Assembly: GCF_002967715.1 (NCBI RefSeq)
Contig: NZ_PUIA01000014.1
Location: 62,001-126,000, forward strand
Length of the DNA stretch: 64,000 bases
From: Blastopirellula marina
Lineage (GTDB): Bacteria; Planctomycetota; Planctomycetia; Pirellulales; Pirellulaceae
Direction of reading: 5' to 3'
The notes beneath the pieces are model-generated. The model worked only from the letters and a program-made list of their open reading frames with translations, did no database searches and had not been told where the DNA came from. Of this stretch, positions 17,286 through 25,910 are shown in pieces; positions within the stretch are counted from its first letter, which is position 1, and each line of letters starts with the position of its first letter. Made by a program: the position numbers and the translations under genes.

Positions 17286-18389
17286 GTGACACCTGAAGAG
17301 GAAAAACTGGCCAGTCGCCGCAACTTTCTGTGGGGAAAGGTCCGTTCGGAAGAAGAACCCAACTCAGAGGAAGCCACTGAGCAGGGGGGGATGTCTGCCT
17401 CGTCAACGGCACCTGGTGCCTACCTGCTTCAGCTGGCCAGGAAGGCGATGGCCTGCCAATTCGAGGTCTACTTGAATGCCGTCGGGCCAGGCACCGAAAC
17501 CGAAGCCGGGGTCGCCGCACTAGATATGGTGACCGAGCTCGAGCAACAGCTTTCCGCCTATCGCTACGACAGCGAAATCTGCATGTTGGGGGCGACTGCT
17601 TACTTGCGACCCCAAGTTGTTGAACAGCGTCTATTCGAGTTGTTGCAGCTCGCAGTTCAGTTGCACCGAGACACGCACGGTGCGTTCGATATCACCGCGG
17701 GACCGTTGATTAAAGCTTGGGGATTCTTTGATCGCGAAGGCAAGGTCCCCGACGAGGTCGACCTGGCCGAGGCCATGAGCCTGGTCGGAAGTAACAAGCT
17801 GACACTCGATGAAAGCCAACGCACGATCTTCTTCCAGAAAGAAGGGGTCGAACTCAACCTGGGGAGTATTGGCAAAGGGTACGCGTTAGATCGTTGCCGC
17901 GAACTCCTTCGCGAAGCTGGGGTGGAAGACTACTTACTGCACGGCGGGACCAGCAGCGTGCTCGCCCAAGGAGTGCGACGCGACGGAACACCGCGCGATG
18001 GTTGGGAGGTAGGTGTCCCTCATCCTTTGCGGCCTGATCGCAGGATCGGAACGGTACACCTGAACGGCGAAGCACTGGGAACTTCTGGTGCCGCGTTCCA
18101 AGCGTTCTTTCACGAAGGGAAGAAGTACGGTCATGTACTCGATCCTCGTACTGGGCAACCGGCGACTTCGGTGCTTTCGGCAACGGTTATCGCGCCCACG
18201 GCTGCTTTGGCCGATGCTCTGGCGACCGCATGTTATGTCATGGGACCGGAAGAGACGGAGGCAATGCTGCCAAAATACCCTGAGGTTTCCGTCTTGCTGG
18301 TCAAAGAGGGGCGACGGCGAGGAAGCGTCGAGACAATCATGCTCGGCGGAATGAACGAGCGACTGGCACTCGTCCCGACCTCGCTGTAA
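17286..18389 (+). CDS. apbE: FAD:protein FMN transferase
   Basis: A 367-residue ApbE-family enzyme, which transfers FMN from FAD onto Thr/Ser of target proteins such as RnfG/NqrB-type subunits. Family marks in order are ACQFEVYL, ELEQQLSAYRYDSEI, GAFDITAGPLIKAWGF, NLGSIGKGYALDR, LLHGGTSSVLAQG and HVLDPRTGQPA. Start is GTG. The N-terminal 50 residues contain an SRRNFL sequence and a Glu-rich stretch but no typical lipobox, so location is uncertain. No obvious flavinylation target lies next to it. It is divergent from the cytochrome c'-like gene, which may hint at a shared redox role. Confidence 0.9.
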   Translation: MTPEEEKLASRRNFLWGKVRSEEEPNSEEATEQGGMSASSTAPGAYLLQLARKAMACQFEVYLNAVGPGTETEAGVAALDMVTELEQQLSAYRYDSEICMLGATAYLRPQVVEQRLFELLQLAVQLHRDTHGAFDITAGPLIKAWGFFDREGKVPDEVDLAEAMSLVGSNKLTLDESQRTIFFQKEGVELNLGSIGKGYALDRCRELLREAGVEDYLLHGGTSSVLAQGVRRDGTPRDGWEVGVPHPLRPDRRIGTVHLNGEALGTSGAAFQAFFHEGKKYGHVLDPRTGQPATSVLSATVIAPTAALADALATACYVMGPEETEAMLPKYPEVSVLLVKEGRRRGSVETIMLGGMNERLALVPTSL

Positions 18390-18397
18390 GGTCTGCG

Positions 18398-20149
18398 TTA
18401 GTCCCACCACCAGCCGTGATGCTTGATGGTCTGGGGAACGTTACCTGATTTATGATCCGCGGTCATCAAGCCGTACTCATCAACAGACATCTTTTCGTCG
18501 GTGAGCATTTCTGAGGGATCGAAGTTCACGCCGCCACTCACGCCGGCAATGATGTGCTTCTTGTCGATTATCCTCATGTTCATGATCGAGTCGACGACCT
18601 TCGGAGCCGAACCGGTAGCAACCTGGTAGCCGCCGTCGGGACCGAAGTGGGTCAGGTTCCAGCCGACTTGATCAGCCAATCGTTCTTTCTCGATTAGCGA
18701 GGTAATCATGGCGAGATCAAAGACGTTCTTGAGCTCGGCATAGATTGGGTACTTCACGGCAAGCGAGGCGTAGTTCGTCGAAAAATTGCGTGCGAACGTG
18801 GCATTGAGAGCTGTGCTGGTGTTCGTGTGAATTCGCTGGCCTTGCGCGTCGAGGTGCTCGTTCTCGCTCAACACTTTGACGCCAGGACCTTGCAGGGCGA
18901 ACGCGTCTCGCTCTTTGGTGACACTGATGTTACGGTAATCGAGCGTGAACCACCAACGCAGAACATCCATTGGTGGCGGGCTGCCGCCAGGAGGAATGGT
19001 GACCATCTCAAGATAGCTGGGAACCCCGGCCGTTCCGTCTTCCAAGCCCATGCCAATCCGCTTCATGTGGTAGTCGGCTTCGACAATGATCTGGCCGACT
19101 CGCGTGTCTGGGTTGACGCCATGGACGGTGATGTCCTGCTTGCCAACGGCCGCTTGGAGACCTTTCAGCCATTGATCGCGTTGCCGAGGATGTAGCGGCT
19201 TGGCGGAAGTCACGTCGATGTACTCTTGGGCACTCTTCAGCCCCTGCTGTGTCGGCGTGATCGCACAGCCAAACTTGCCATGCTCATCGATCGCGTTGCG
19301 AAGCAAGACAACCAGGTCATCCAGTTGTAGCACGGGGCGACCCGTCGCGATGTTCACGTGGCGTCCTTCGGCGTTGGCATGCCAAGGGCCAGCCGGGCCG
19401 GCGATCACAATCTCGCCTGTTTCCGGGTAGACCAACAAGTATTTGACTTCGTAGATGCCAGCCATGTTCAACATGGTGTCGCTTGGATCGCGACCGATGG
19501 CCCAGCGGAGTTGAGCTTCCTTTTCCAGACGCGTTAACGAAACCTTCCGGAGAACGGACTCGGCGGCGGCGTCATTGTTAGCAGAAAGGATCTTGGATGT
19601 GTCATGGATATCCGAGAGAAGCGAATCATTGGAGAGTTGAGTGATTCGCTTCAATGTGCCTTGGGAGTCGACGTAGACACCGGTAGGGAAGGGGGCGATG
19701 GAGCCTGGGCCACCCAGTTCTTCCCAGCTTTCGGGCTCGACCGTGGTCGTGATCAGATCAATCAACTGATCGAAGTCAGGAGTAACACCCCCGCCTCGCG
19801 CCACCGGGGCCTTACTTCGAGCGGTTTGTGCTTCCGAGAGAAGCTCAGAGCGATTGACGTCATCTTCAATATAAGAAGCCGTTTCGACGGCGGCCTGGAT
19901 TAGCCCGGCCTTCATTTGCATACGGGCGATCGACGAGTGCCCCTCGTCGCGCAGGGCTGCGTCTTCGACGTTAGCGATTTCCTGGAATGCTCGCGTGAAT
20001 TCACCGACGCGGCTAAACGATTGGACCTTGTCCAGCGCAACTTTCGAATTGGATACTTCCTGGCCATAAACGGCTTGGCTGAAGGAAGCATGCATCGACA
20101 GAGCAAGAATCAGACTTGCCACTATCACCGCCCGGATAAGGTTGAGCAC
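18398..20149 (-). CDS. Exported DUF1598-family protein
   Basis: A 583-residue protein with GTG start and an N-terminal signal peptide (hydrophobic residues about 5-25). A helical region (residues 30-110) is followed by the DUF1598 domain, a family described mainly from planctomycetes: EVKYLLVYPETGEIVIAGPAGPW, PVLQLDDLVVLLRNAI, FGCAITPTQQGL, IIVEADYHMKRIGMGLEDG, WWFTLDYRNI. The ordered block near residues 300-480 carries the conserved features. No enzymatic assignment is possible. It converges on apbE with nine bases between stops. Confidence 0.8.
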   Translation of the reverse strand: MLNLIRAVIVASLILALSMHASFSQAVYGQEVSNSKVALDKVQSFSRVGEFTRAFQEIANVEDAALRDEGHSSIARMQMKAGLIQAAVETASYIEDDVNRSELLSEAQTARSKAPVARGGGVTPDFDQLIDLITTTVEPESWEELGGPGSIAPFPTGVYVDSQGTLKRITQLSNDSLLSDIHDTSKILSANNDAAAESVLRKVSLTRLEKEAQLRWAIGRDPSDTMLNMAGIYEVKYLLVYPETGEIVIAGPAGPWHANAEGRHVNIATGRPVLQLDDLVVLLRNAIDEHGKFGCAITPTQQGLKSAQEYIDVTSAKPLHPRQRDQWLKGLQAAVGKQDITVHGVNPDTRVGQIIVEADYHMKRIGMGLEDGTAGVPSYLEMVTIPPGGSPPPMDVLRWWFTLDYRNISVTKERDAFALQGPGVKVLSENEHLDAQGQRIHTNTSTALNATFARNFSTNYASLAVKYPIYAELKNVFDLAMITSLIEKERLADQVGWNLTHFGPDGGYQVATGSAPKVVDSIMNMRIIDKKHIIAGVSGGVNFDPSEMLTDEKMSVDEYGLMTADHKSGNVPQTIKHHGWWWD

Positions 20150-20310
20150 GGGAAAGTTCTCCAGATTAGTGACTTCTCTATGTTCCGAAAGAGACTATCA
20201 GGATCACTTCTTTTGGGGAATCCGTCAAGCAATAAGTCTACTTATACGCTCATTTCTGACCATTTAAGTCGCCTTATGCGCCAAGCAATAATTTCAAGTG
20301 TCAAGAAATA

Positions 20311-20352
20311 AAAACAGCCAGAGTTTCCGTTGGGAATGTCTCTGGCTGTTTT
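20311..20352 (-). terminator. Terminator of the second CCAPEP gene
   Basis: AAAACAGCCAGAG (20311-20323) pairs perfectly over 13 bp with CTCTGGCTGTTTT (20340-20352). The minus-strand transcript ends in a U-tract. Confidence 0.9.
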
Positions 20353-20393
20353 CTTATTTCAATCAAAGCGACCGAATGTCGCTACCGGAACGA

Positions 20394-20873
20394 CTAGCCG
20401 CAGCAAGTCGGTTCTGGAGCACAGCAGGTCGGTTCTGGTGCACAGCACTTTGGCTTGCAGCAGTTGTGCAGCTTGTGCTTCAGGTGGTGGAACAGGCCAC
20501 ACTTCTTGGCACAAGGATCGCAGCACGATGGCTCTGGAGCACAGCAGGTTGGCTCTGGAGCACAGCAGGTTGGCTCTGGAGCGCAGCAGGTTGGCTCTGG
20601 AGCACAGCACGAAGGTTCTGGTGCACAGCACGATGGCTTGCAGCAGCGGTGCAGTTTGTGCTTCAGGTGCGAGAACAGGCTGCACTTCTTAGCACAAGGA
20701 TCACAGCACGATGGCTCAGGAGCACAGCAGGTCGGCTCAGGAGCACAACAGGAAGGTTCAGGTGCACAGCCACAACCGTGCGAGAAGCCGAACATACCGG
20801 CTTGGGCGGTGGAGGCAGCGGCAAAGATCATACCGACAACCAACAACGCAGGGAAAGCAAAACGGGCATTCAT
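20394..20873 (-). CDS. Secreted Cys/Pro-rich CCAPEP heptad-repeat protein (copy 2)
   Basis: A 159-residue exported protein with 34 cysteines, about one residue in five. The signal peptide ([20 protein letters not shown], cleavage near AQA|GM) is followed by three blocks of CCAPEP units (three, five and two). The blocks are separated by two near-identical His/Lys-rich modules ([20 protein letters not shown] and [20 protein letters not shown]). The frame is open upstream to 20981; I start at the Met of the signal peptide. The spacing of paired Cys and His clusters suits disulfide networks or metal binding. The protein is related to the products at 10015 and 28716. It is flanked by its own terminator. 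Confidence 0.85.
   Translation of the reverse strand: MNARFAFPALLVVGMIFAAASTAQAGMFGFSHGCGCAPEPSCCAPEPTCCAPEPSCCDPCAKKCSLFSHLKHKLHRCCKPSCCAPEPSCCAPEPTCCAPEPTCCAPEPTCCAPEPSCCDPCAKKCGLFHHLKHKLHNCCKPKCCAPEPTCCAPEPTCCG
20515..20645 (-). repeat. Tandem 21-bp coding repeat in the second CCAPEP gene
   Basis: At least four consecutive 21-base units encoding CCAPEP heptads, nearly identical in nucleotides to those at 10130-10250. There are no unique spacers. Close identity at DNA level suggests recent expansion or gene conversion. Confidence 0.85.
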
Positions 20874-21286
20874 CGAGAGGACTCCAACTTGACTCAATTT
20901 ACCACCAGAAAAAAACAACTCTTGCGGGCTCACGCCGTTGACGCACCAGGAAAACAAAACCCAGCACCAGCGATTGTCCACGCAAGTAACTTTCCTTGGT
21001 TAGGAACTATCAATCGCTATCGACCCCCTAAAGCAAAACCCTCTAGCAAAATGCCTAAATTGTGTAGTCGGAGTAAATTGCCAGGTCCGATCGTAACGAA
21101 TGGTCTGGCTGTGCTATCACTCGGGTTGTATGCCCCCACATTTTGACCGCTGCATTGCTCTCAACATGCCGGTTCGAAACCCACTCTTACTTAGAGACAT
21201 TTCCACATGTCTGGGTAGTTACGGGGGTGGTCCGCTAACTCAAACGGAATCCGTATCCGCTTTCACCGTTAATAGGGGCAATTGAT
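20874..21286. other. Intergenic region before the HPt gene
   Basis: About 410 bases between the divergent CCAPEP and HPt genes. No convincing gene, RNA or terminator is seen. It presumably holds both promoters. Confidence 0.4.
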
Positions 21287-21616
21287 ATGACAGTGACGAA
21301 CCAGCAACAGCTGATCTATTCCGAATTCGGCAACGACGAGGATCTGGGCGAACTTGTGGAAATGTTCGTCGACGAGATCCCTAATCGTGTTCAAAGCATG
21401 CTTGATGCTGCCGAGCACTCGAATTGGGAAGAACTAGGACGCATCGCCCACCAAATGAAGGGGGCCGCTGGTAGCTATGGTTTTGGCGATGTCACGGCGA
21501 TTGCGGCTGTTCTGGAAAACGCCTGCCGCGAAAGTGCTCCGGCTGAGTCGATTCAACGTGGTCTGCAAGACCTGGTGAGCATGTGTCTTCGGATGCGTGC
21601 TGGTACGCCTGACTAA
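21287..21616 (+). CDS. HPt (histidine phosphotransfer) domain protein
   Basis: A 109-residue stand-alone HPt protein, a phosphorelay carrier between hybrid histidine kinases and response regulators. The phosphorylatable His is His55 in IAHQMKGAAGSYGF, the standard HPt motif. The flanking helices (EDLGELVEMFVDEIPNRVQSML and TAIAAVLENACRE) form the four-helix bundle. It is cytoplasmic. No kinase or regulator gene lies directly beside it, so its partners are elsewhere. The next gene starts 82 bases downstream on the same strand. Confidence 0.9.
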   Translation: MTVTNQQQLIYSEFGNDEDLGELVEMFVDEIPNRVQSMLDAAEHSNWEELGRIAHQMKGAAGSYGFGDVTAIAAVLENACRESAPAESIQRGLQDLVSMCLRMRAGTPD

Positions 21617-21698
21617 GAGGCGTCCCGTTGACCATGCGGTAAGCGAAGTCCTATGATTCGGGGACTTAATCCATGTTTCCCGAATCATTAGGGTATCG

Positions 21699-22931
21699 AT
21701 GCCCCTCTCGACTCCGTTTGGCGACAATGCAACTTCGCAGTGCGAAATCGCTGCCGAGCATCTGTTGGCAAATCTTCAATCCGATTCTCTGCCGGCAACC
21801 GATCTTGCTGAGACCATCGCAACTGCGCTGAGTCATCCCACCGGCTTTCCCGACTTGGCCGATGCCTCGGTTCCCGGCGATATCATTCTGTTCGCGTTTG
21901 GCAAAGAAGTAAGCGACGTCGAAGACGTTACCCGCGGCGTGGTGCGTTATGCCCAACAGGCGAATCTGACGGATCGTCAGTTTCAGTTTCTGTTGCCCCA
22001 CGAGACCCCTTCGCCTGTCGTCGAGCTGTTGAAGCCGATAGTTGCTCCACTGGGGGATCACGCAGAAATCCACGTGCACCAGCCGCACGATCAGAAGGCC
22101 AATTCGTTTCTCACATCGACCCAAGAGAATCGAGCCATCATCCTGAACCGCCACTTGTGCGATGCCGATGTGGTAATTCCTGTCGGGGTCGCTCGACACG
22201 ACGGCAGGTTCAATACGTTCGGAGCCTTCTCGTCGATCTATCCGACGTACTCGGATATCGATTCGCTCAAACGCTGGAATTCCCCCTTGTTCGTGACAAG
22301 GCCGCAACGTCGCAAGCGTCGTACGGCCGAGATCGAAGAGATCCGCCAACTACTTGGGATCTCGGTGAACTGTCTGTTGTTTCCTGCTCGGGGCGGTGGT
22401 TATTCGCATGCCGTTTACGGCGAGGCATCGCAGGTCCAGGCATTGGCCGACCAACAATTGGCCGAGCACTGGCAACCGAGCGTGCCGACACTTGCCGGAG
22501 CAGTGATTGCCTTGGTGACCGGTGGTCAGCTAGGGCAGACATGGGAAAACGCAGCCAGGGCCCTGGCAAACGTCGAAGACCTTGTCCGGCCAGGCGGGGC
22601 TATTATCCTGGCGACGGAGATTCGCCAACGCCCAGGTCTGGCGATGGCGCAAATGGCCGAATCGCTTGAGTTCACCGATTTTGAAATGCTCATGCGAAAG
22701 TCTCGCAGCGAAGATGCGGCCATCGCGTTGCAGTTCGCCAAGACTTTGTCCCAGTGCAAGATCTACTTCCGTAGTGCACTCTCGGAAGAGATCTTGGATC
22801 AACTCGATCTGATTCCCGTCGAGTCCGACGACGAATGTCGCAAGATCTGTGAACACTATCAAGACGTCGTCGTCGTGCACGACGCGCAATGCATGTCGCT
22901 TCGTCTGGCCGAGTCTGGCCTGCCATCGTAA
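21699..22931 (+). CDS. LarA-like (DUF2088) protein
   Basis: A 410-residue protein of the lactate racemase N-terminal (DUF2088) family. The diagnostic stretch is ILNRHLCDADVVIPVGVARHD, followed by FNTFGAFSSIYPTYSD in place of the usual GGxKxxxPG segment. LarA uses a nickel-pincer cofactor bound to a Lys and His residues. The typical H-x-x-D-H signature is not clearly visible in this sequence (a related HVHQPHDQKANSF is present), so racemase activity is doubtful. The C-terminal half (LAGAVIALVTGGQLGQTWENAARAL, VRPGGAIILATE) matches the LarA C-terminal fold. It is followed 20 bases later by ygfZ. Confidence 0.75.
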   Translation: MPLSTPFGDNATSQCEIAAEHLLANLQSDSLPATDLAETIATALSHPTGFPDLADASVPGDIILFAFGKEVSDVEDVTRGVVRYAQQANLTDRQFQFLLPHETPSPVVELLKPIVAPLGDHAEIHVHQPHDQKANSFLTSTQENRAIILNRHLCDADVVIPVGVARHDGRFNTFGAFSSIYPTYSDIDSLKRWNSPLFVTRPQRRKRRTAEIEEIRQLLGISVNCLLFPARGGGYSHAVYGEASQVQALADQQLAEHWQPSVPTLAGAVIALVTGGQLGQTWENAARALANVEDLVRPGGAIILATEIRQRPGLAMAQMAESLEFTDFEMLMRKSRSEDAAIALQFAKTLSQCKIYFRSALSEEILDQLDLIPVESDDECRKICEHYQDVVVVHDAQCMSLRLAESGLPS

Positions 22932-22951
22932 CTTCCAAAAGTCGAGAGAGA

Positions 22952-23860
22952 ATGAACGGCACCATTTCTTGGGTATCGTCTCCGCTGACATGTCAGATTC
23001 AGGTCAGCGGCCCCAGTCACGTACGATTCATGCAGGGGCTATGCTCGAACGATGTCGTGCAAACAGCCATCGGCGTGAGCTGCGAAGCCTACATTCCTTC
23101 GGTGCAAGGCAAAACTCTTGCCCATGGTTTTCTGGAGAAGTACGACGATCGGATCGTGTTTCTAGGATTGGGACAACAAAGCGAGGCGTTACTACCGCAC
23201 TTGCAGAAGTACTCCATGATCGAAGACGTGGAAGTCACCGACCAAAGCGATACAAAAAATGCGATTTTCATTTGGGGGGAGGATGCCACCGCGTGGTTAA
23301 AAGAAAAGCTTGAGGTAAGCGATCTGCCTGATTTGCTGCAGCATCGATCGGTCAGTTGGGAGGGAGCGACGATCGAGATCTTCCGAACACCTATTCTGCA
23401 GGAAGACTCGTACGAGCTTTCAGGCCCCAACGTTGAAAGCCTGGTGCAGGGGATCGAGCCATCTGCGGAAGCGTTTGAACAGAAACGTATTGCCGGCTGC
23501 TTTCCGATCCATGGGATCGATATTGGTAGCGAGCATCTCGCCCAGGAAGTCAATCGCGACGATACGGCGATTAGCTTCAAGAAGGGGTGTTATCTCGGGC
23601 AGGAAACGGTCGCGCGAATCGACGCGATGGGGCACGTCAACAAGAAGCTTGTGGCAGTGCACTGGCTGAGTGAGCCTGTTCCGGAAGAGTTGCCAGCGGC
23701 AATTGTCGTCGACGGCAAAGAAGTGGGGCGGCTTACCTCGCTGGCATGTATCGATGGCCAGTATTGGGGACTGGCCATGATCCGCCGAGGTTTGAACGTT
23801 GTAGGGACACGAATCGATTCGGAAAACGGTTCGCTGGAAGTCGCGAACTATTCGTCTTGA
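22952..23860 (+). CDS. ygfZ: Folate-binding YgfZ-family protein
   Basis: A 302-residue YgfZ/GcvT-like protein, which supports repair and maturation of some iron-sulfur enzymes with tetrahydrofolate. The family signature is clear: KKGCYLGQETVAR, with the conserved Cys. The GcvT-like N-terminal half is seen in QVSGPSHVRFMQGLCSNDV. I chose the ATG at 22952, preceded by GAGAGA, because the open frame further upstream overlaps the LarA-like gene. Its stop overlaps the convergent HD-GYP gene by 13 bases. No electron-carrier gene is adjacent. Confidence 0.9.
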   Translation: MNGTISWVSSPLTCQIQVSGPSHVRFMQGLCSNDVVQTAIGVSCEAYIPSVQGKTLAHGFLEKYDDRIVFLGLGQQSEALLPHLQKYSMIEDVEVTDQSDTKNAIFIWGEDATAWLKEKLEVSDLPDLLQHRSVSWEGATIEIFRTPILQEDSYELSGPNVESLVQGIEPSAEAFEQKRIAGCFPIHGIDIGSEHLAQEVNRDDTAISFKKGCYLGQETVARIDAMGHVNKKLVAVHWLSEPVPEELPAAIVVDGKEVGRLTSLACIDGQYWGLAMIRRGLNVVGTRIDSENGSLEVANYSS

Positions 23861-25557
23861 AGCGACTTGATCCAGTTGCTGACGTCGAAGCCCAGGCCAG
23901 CACGTTCTTCACGCATAATACTGTTGATGTCTTCTCGAGCCGAGAAGAATGCTTCGATGACTTCTGGATCCCATTGGGTGCCGGAGCCTTCGCGGAAGAT
24001 TTGATCGACACGATCCGCTGGCATCCCTTTGCGGTATGGTCGATCGCTGGACATAGCATCGTAGGCATCGGCCACCGCAGTGATACGGGCCAATTTCGGA
24101 ATGGTTTCCCCAGCCAGCTTGTGAGGATATCCCTTACCGTCCCATTGTTCGTGGTGGTGCAGAACAACGGGGAGCACGGCTTCTAATTGCTTCAATCCCG
24201 AAAGGATATTGCAGCCCAGTTCCGGGTGAAGCTTGATGTGTTCGTATTCTTCGTCCGTTAGGCGGCCTGGCTTGCGAAGGACACTATCGTCGATGCCGAT
24301 CTTACCGACGTCGTGCAACAGCCCGGCCATGTACATCAAGTTGAGGGTCTCGCTGTCCAGACCCATCTCTTGTGCCAGGCGAACGGCAAGTCGGGCAACA
24401 CGATCGCTATGACCGCATGTGTATGGGTCTTTGGCGTCAATCGCCGAGGTCAAGGCGCGAACCACGCTGGTAACGAACTCGGACTGGCGGCGATACAGTT
24501 CGATATTTCCGCTGTGAATACCAAGGATTGTCCCAACGCTGCTAAGTAGGCTTGCTTCGACCGTGCCGAATCCTTTGTCTTCGTTGTGATTGACGGCAAA
24601 CAGCCATCCGAAGATGTTGTCACCTTCAACCAACGGAACCGCGATAATCTGGCGGATCTCGGGGCAGGGCCAGTCGGGACGCTCGGTAATACGTTGATTC
24701 GCGACGAATGCCGATCGCTTTTCATTCAGATTCAGTTTCTTCACCAGATGCGAAAGCATCTGAGCATCGACAGAGCATTCTCCGACAGAAAGCAGGTGCG
24801 GTTCGTACTGCGAGCCAGAAGACTCGTTCTGACCGCCGCGTCGTCCAGGCTGTTGATACAGGATCGAAAGCCCGCGACATGGAATGACTTCGAGCAACCA
24901 GTTGAGTGCCAGATCACCAAGCTGCGAATCGCTGCTGGAAATTCGAAGGTTCTGGGTGAGGCCGTAAAGCAGACTGATTTCTTCGTAGGTCGACGACAAG
25001 CTATCCGAGACTTTGTCGATCTCTTCGGTCAGGCGTTCAATTTCCGAATCGGACGCGATCTTGCTAACCACGATGGCGGCCATGCGTTCGAGAGCTGGAA
25101 CGGTCCATTCGGATTGGGCCTGGTACCATTGCTTGGATTCTTTGAGAGAACAGCCCAGCACCTGAGAAAGCTTGCTGAATTCGGGCGTTGCGCTGCCAGA
25201 GATCGCCAGGCGAAATGGGGCCGTTGCAATGTAAGTGCTCACTCCGTCACGAAGCGGAATGGCCAGGACGGCGCAGCCTTTCTCTTCCGAAACAATTGCG
25301 GCGGTACCTTCGCGCTGGAGACCAGGACAGAGCGAAGCAAGCAGTGAGTCGTCTCCCAGGATGCGATCGTCAGAAGCCAGCATTAACTCGCCTGTACTTC
25401 CGTCCCTCAAACAGAATGAGGTACCGAAGTAGTTTCGGAGTTCCGTGCTCATTTGCTTCAGACGGTGACGAACCGCAGGTACGAACGTACCTACCGTGTT
25501 ACCGGTGAGTGCAAGAGCTGCGGGGGGCAACGACATGGGGGAATTTCCTATAAGCAT
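23848..25557 (-). CDS. GAF/HD-GYP cyclic-di-GMP phosphodiesterase
   Basis: A 569-residue cytoplasmic protein. The N-terminal third is a sensor-like region, followed by a short coiled coil (EIERLTEEIDKVSDSLSSTYEEI), a GAF domain (residues about 190-345: VEGDNIFGWLFAVNH), and a C-terminal HD-GYP domain. The HD-GYP motifs are complete: HSDRVARLAVRLA, LLHDVGKIGI, LHHHEQWDGKGYP, ITAVADAYDAMSSDRPYR. It is expected to hydrolyse cyclic di-GMP. The start may be the second Met (25536), seven codons in. No membrane segment is seen, so the signal sensed is intracellular or unknown. Confidence 0.92.
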   Translation of the reverse strand: MLIGNSPMSLPPAALALTGNTVGTFVPAVRHRLKQMSTELRNYFGTSFCLRDGSTGELMLASDDRILGDDSLLASLCPGLQREGTAAIVSEEKGCAVLAIPLRDGVSTYIATAPFRLAISGSATPEFSKLSQVLGCSLKESKQWYQAQSEWTVPALERMAAIVVSKIASDSEIERLTEEIDKVSDSLSSTYEEISLLYGLTQNLRISSSDSQLGDLALNWLLEVIPCRGLSILYQQPGRRGGQNESSGSQYEPHLLSVGECSVDAQMLSHLVKKLNLNEKRSAFVANQRITERPDWPCPEIRQIIAVPLVEGDNIFGWLFAVNHNEDKGFGTVEASLLSSVGTILGIHSGNIELYRRQSEFVTSVVRALTSAIDAKDPYTCGHSDRVARLAVRLAQEMGLDSETLNLMYMAGLLHDVGKIGIDDSVLRKPGRLTDEEYEHIKLHPELGCNILSGLKQLEAVLPVVLHHHEQWDGKGYPHKLAGETIPKLARITAVADAYDAMSSDRPYRKGMPADRVDQIFREGSGTQWDPEVIEAFFSAREDINSIMREERAGLGFDVSNWIKSLQDE

Positions 25558-25910
25558 TTCGGGCGATCTGACTCAGGCGGTCTTGGACACACCTTTTTCA
25601 AACTTAGGTCATAACCCATGTTCGAGCATGGTTTTAAACGTAAGTCTGAGAGATCAGCGAAACCGAAAAGATCGGTTTATACCGAGTAAAACCTGGCTTT
25701 ACAGGTATTGCTGGGTACCTGACCCCATATCAGGGCTATCGAATCTGCCGGAAATTCTTACCATGCGGAATATGCGAGCAATCGCTTCCTCTGTAGGTGG
25801 GGGGACTGTAAATCGACTACGTGATTCGAGATTGCAGAAAACCCATGCAAATTCAAAAGATGCCGTGCCGGGAGCACTGCATCTTTCGCGCAAGGCAATG
25901 ATGAGCGGCC
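25558..25910. other. Intergenic region with two small hairpins
   Basis: About 350 bases between the divergent HD-GYP and reductase genes. AAACCGA at 25660-25666 pairs with TCGGTTT at 25672-25678, and CCTGA/TCAGG pair near 25717-25733. Neither has a T-tract. It may be a regulatory leader, but nothing specific is recognised. Confidence 0.35.
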
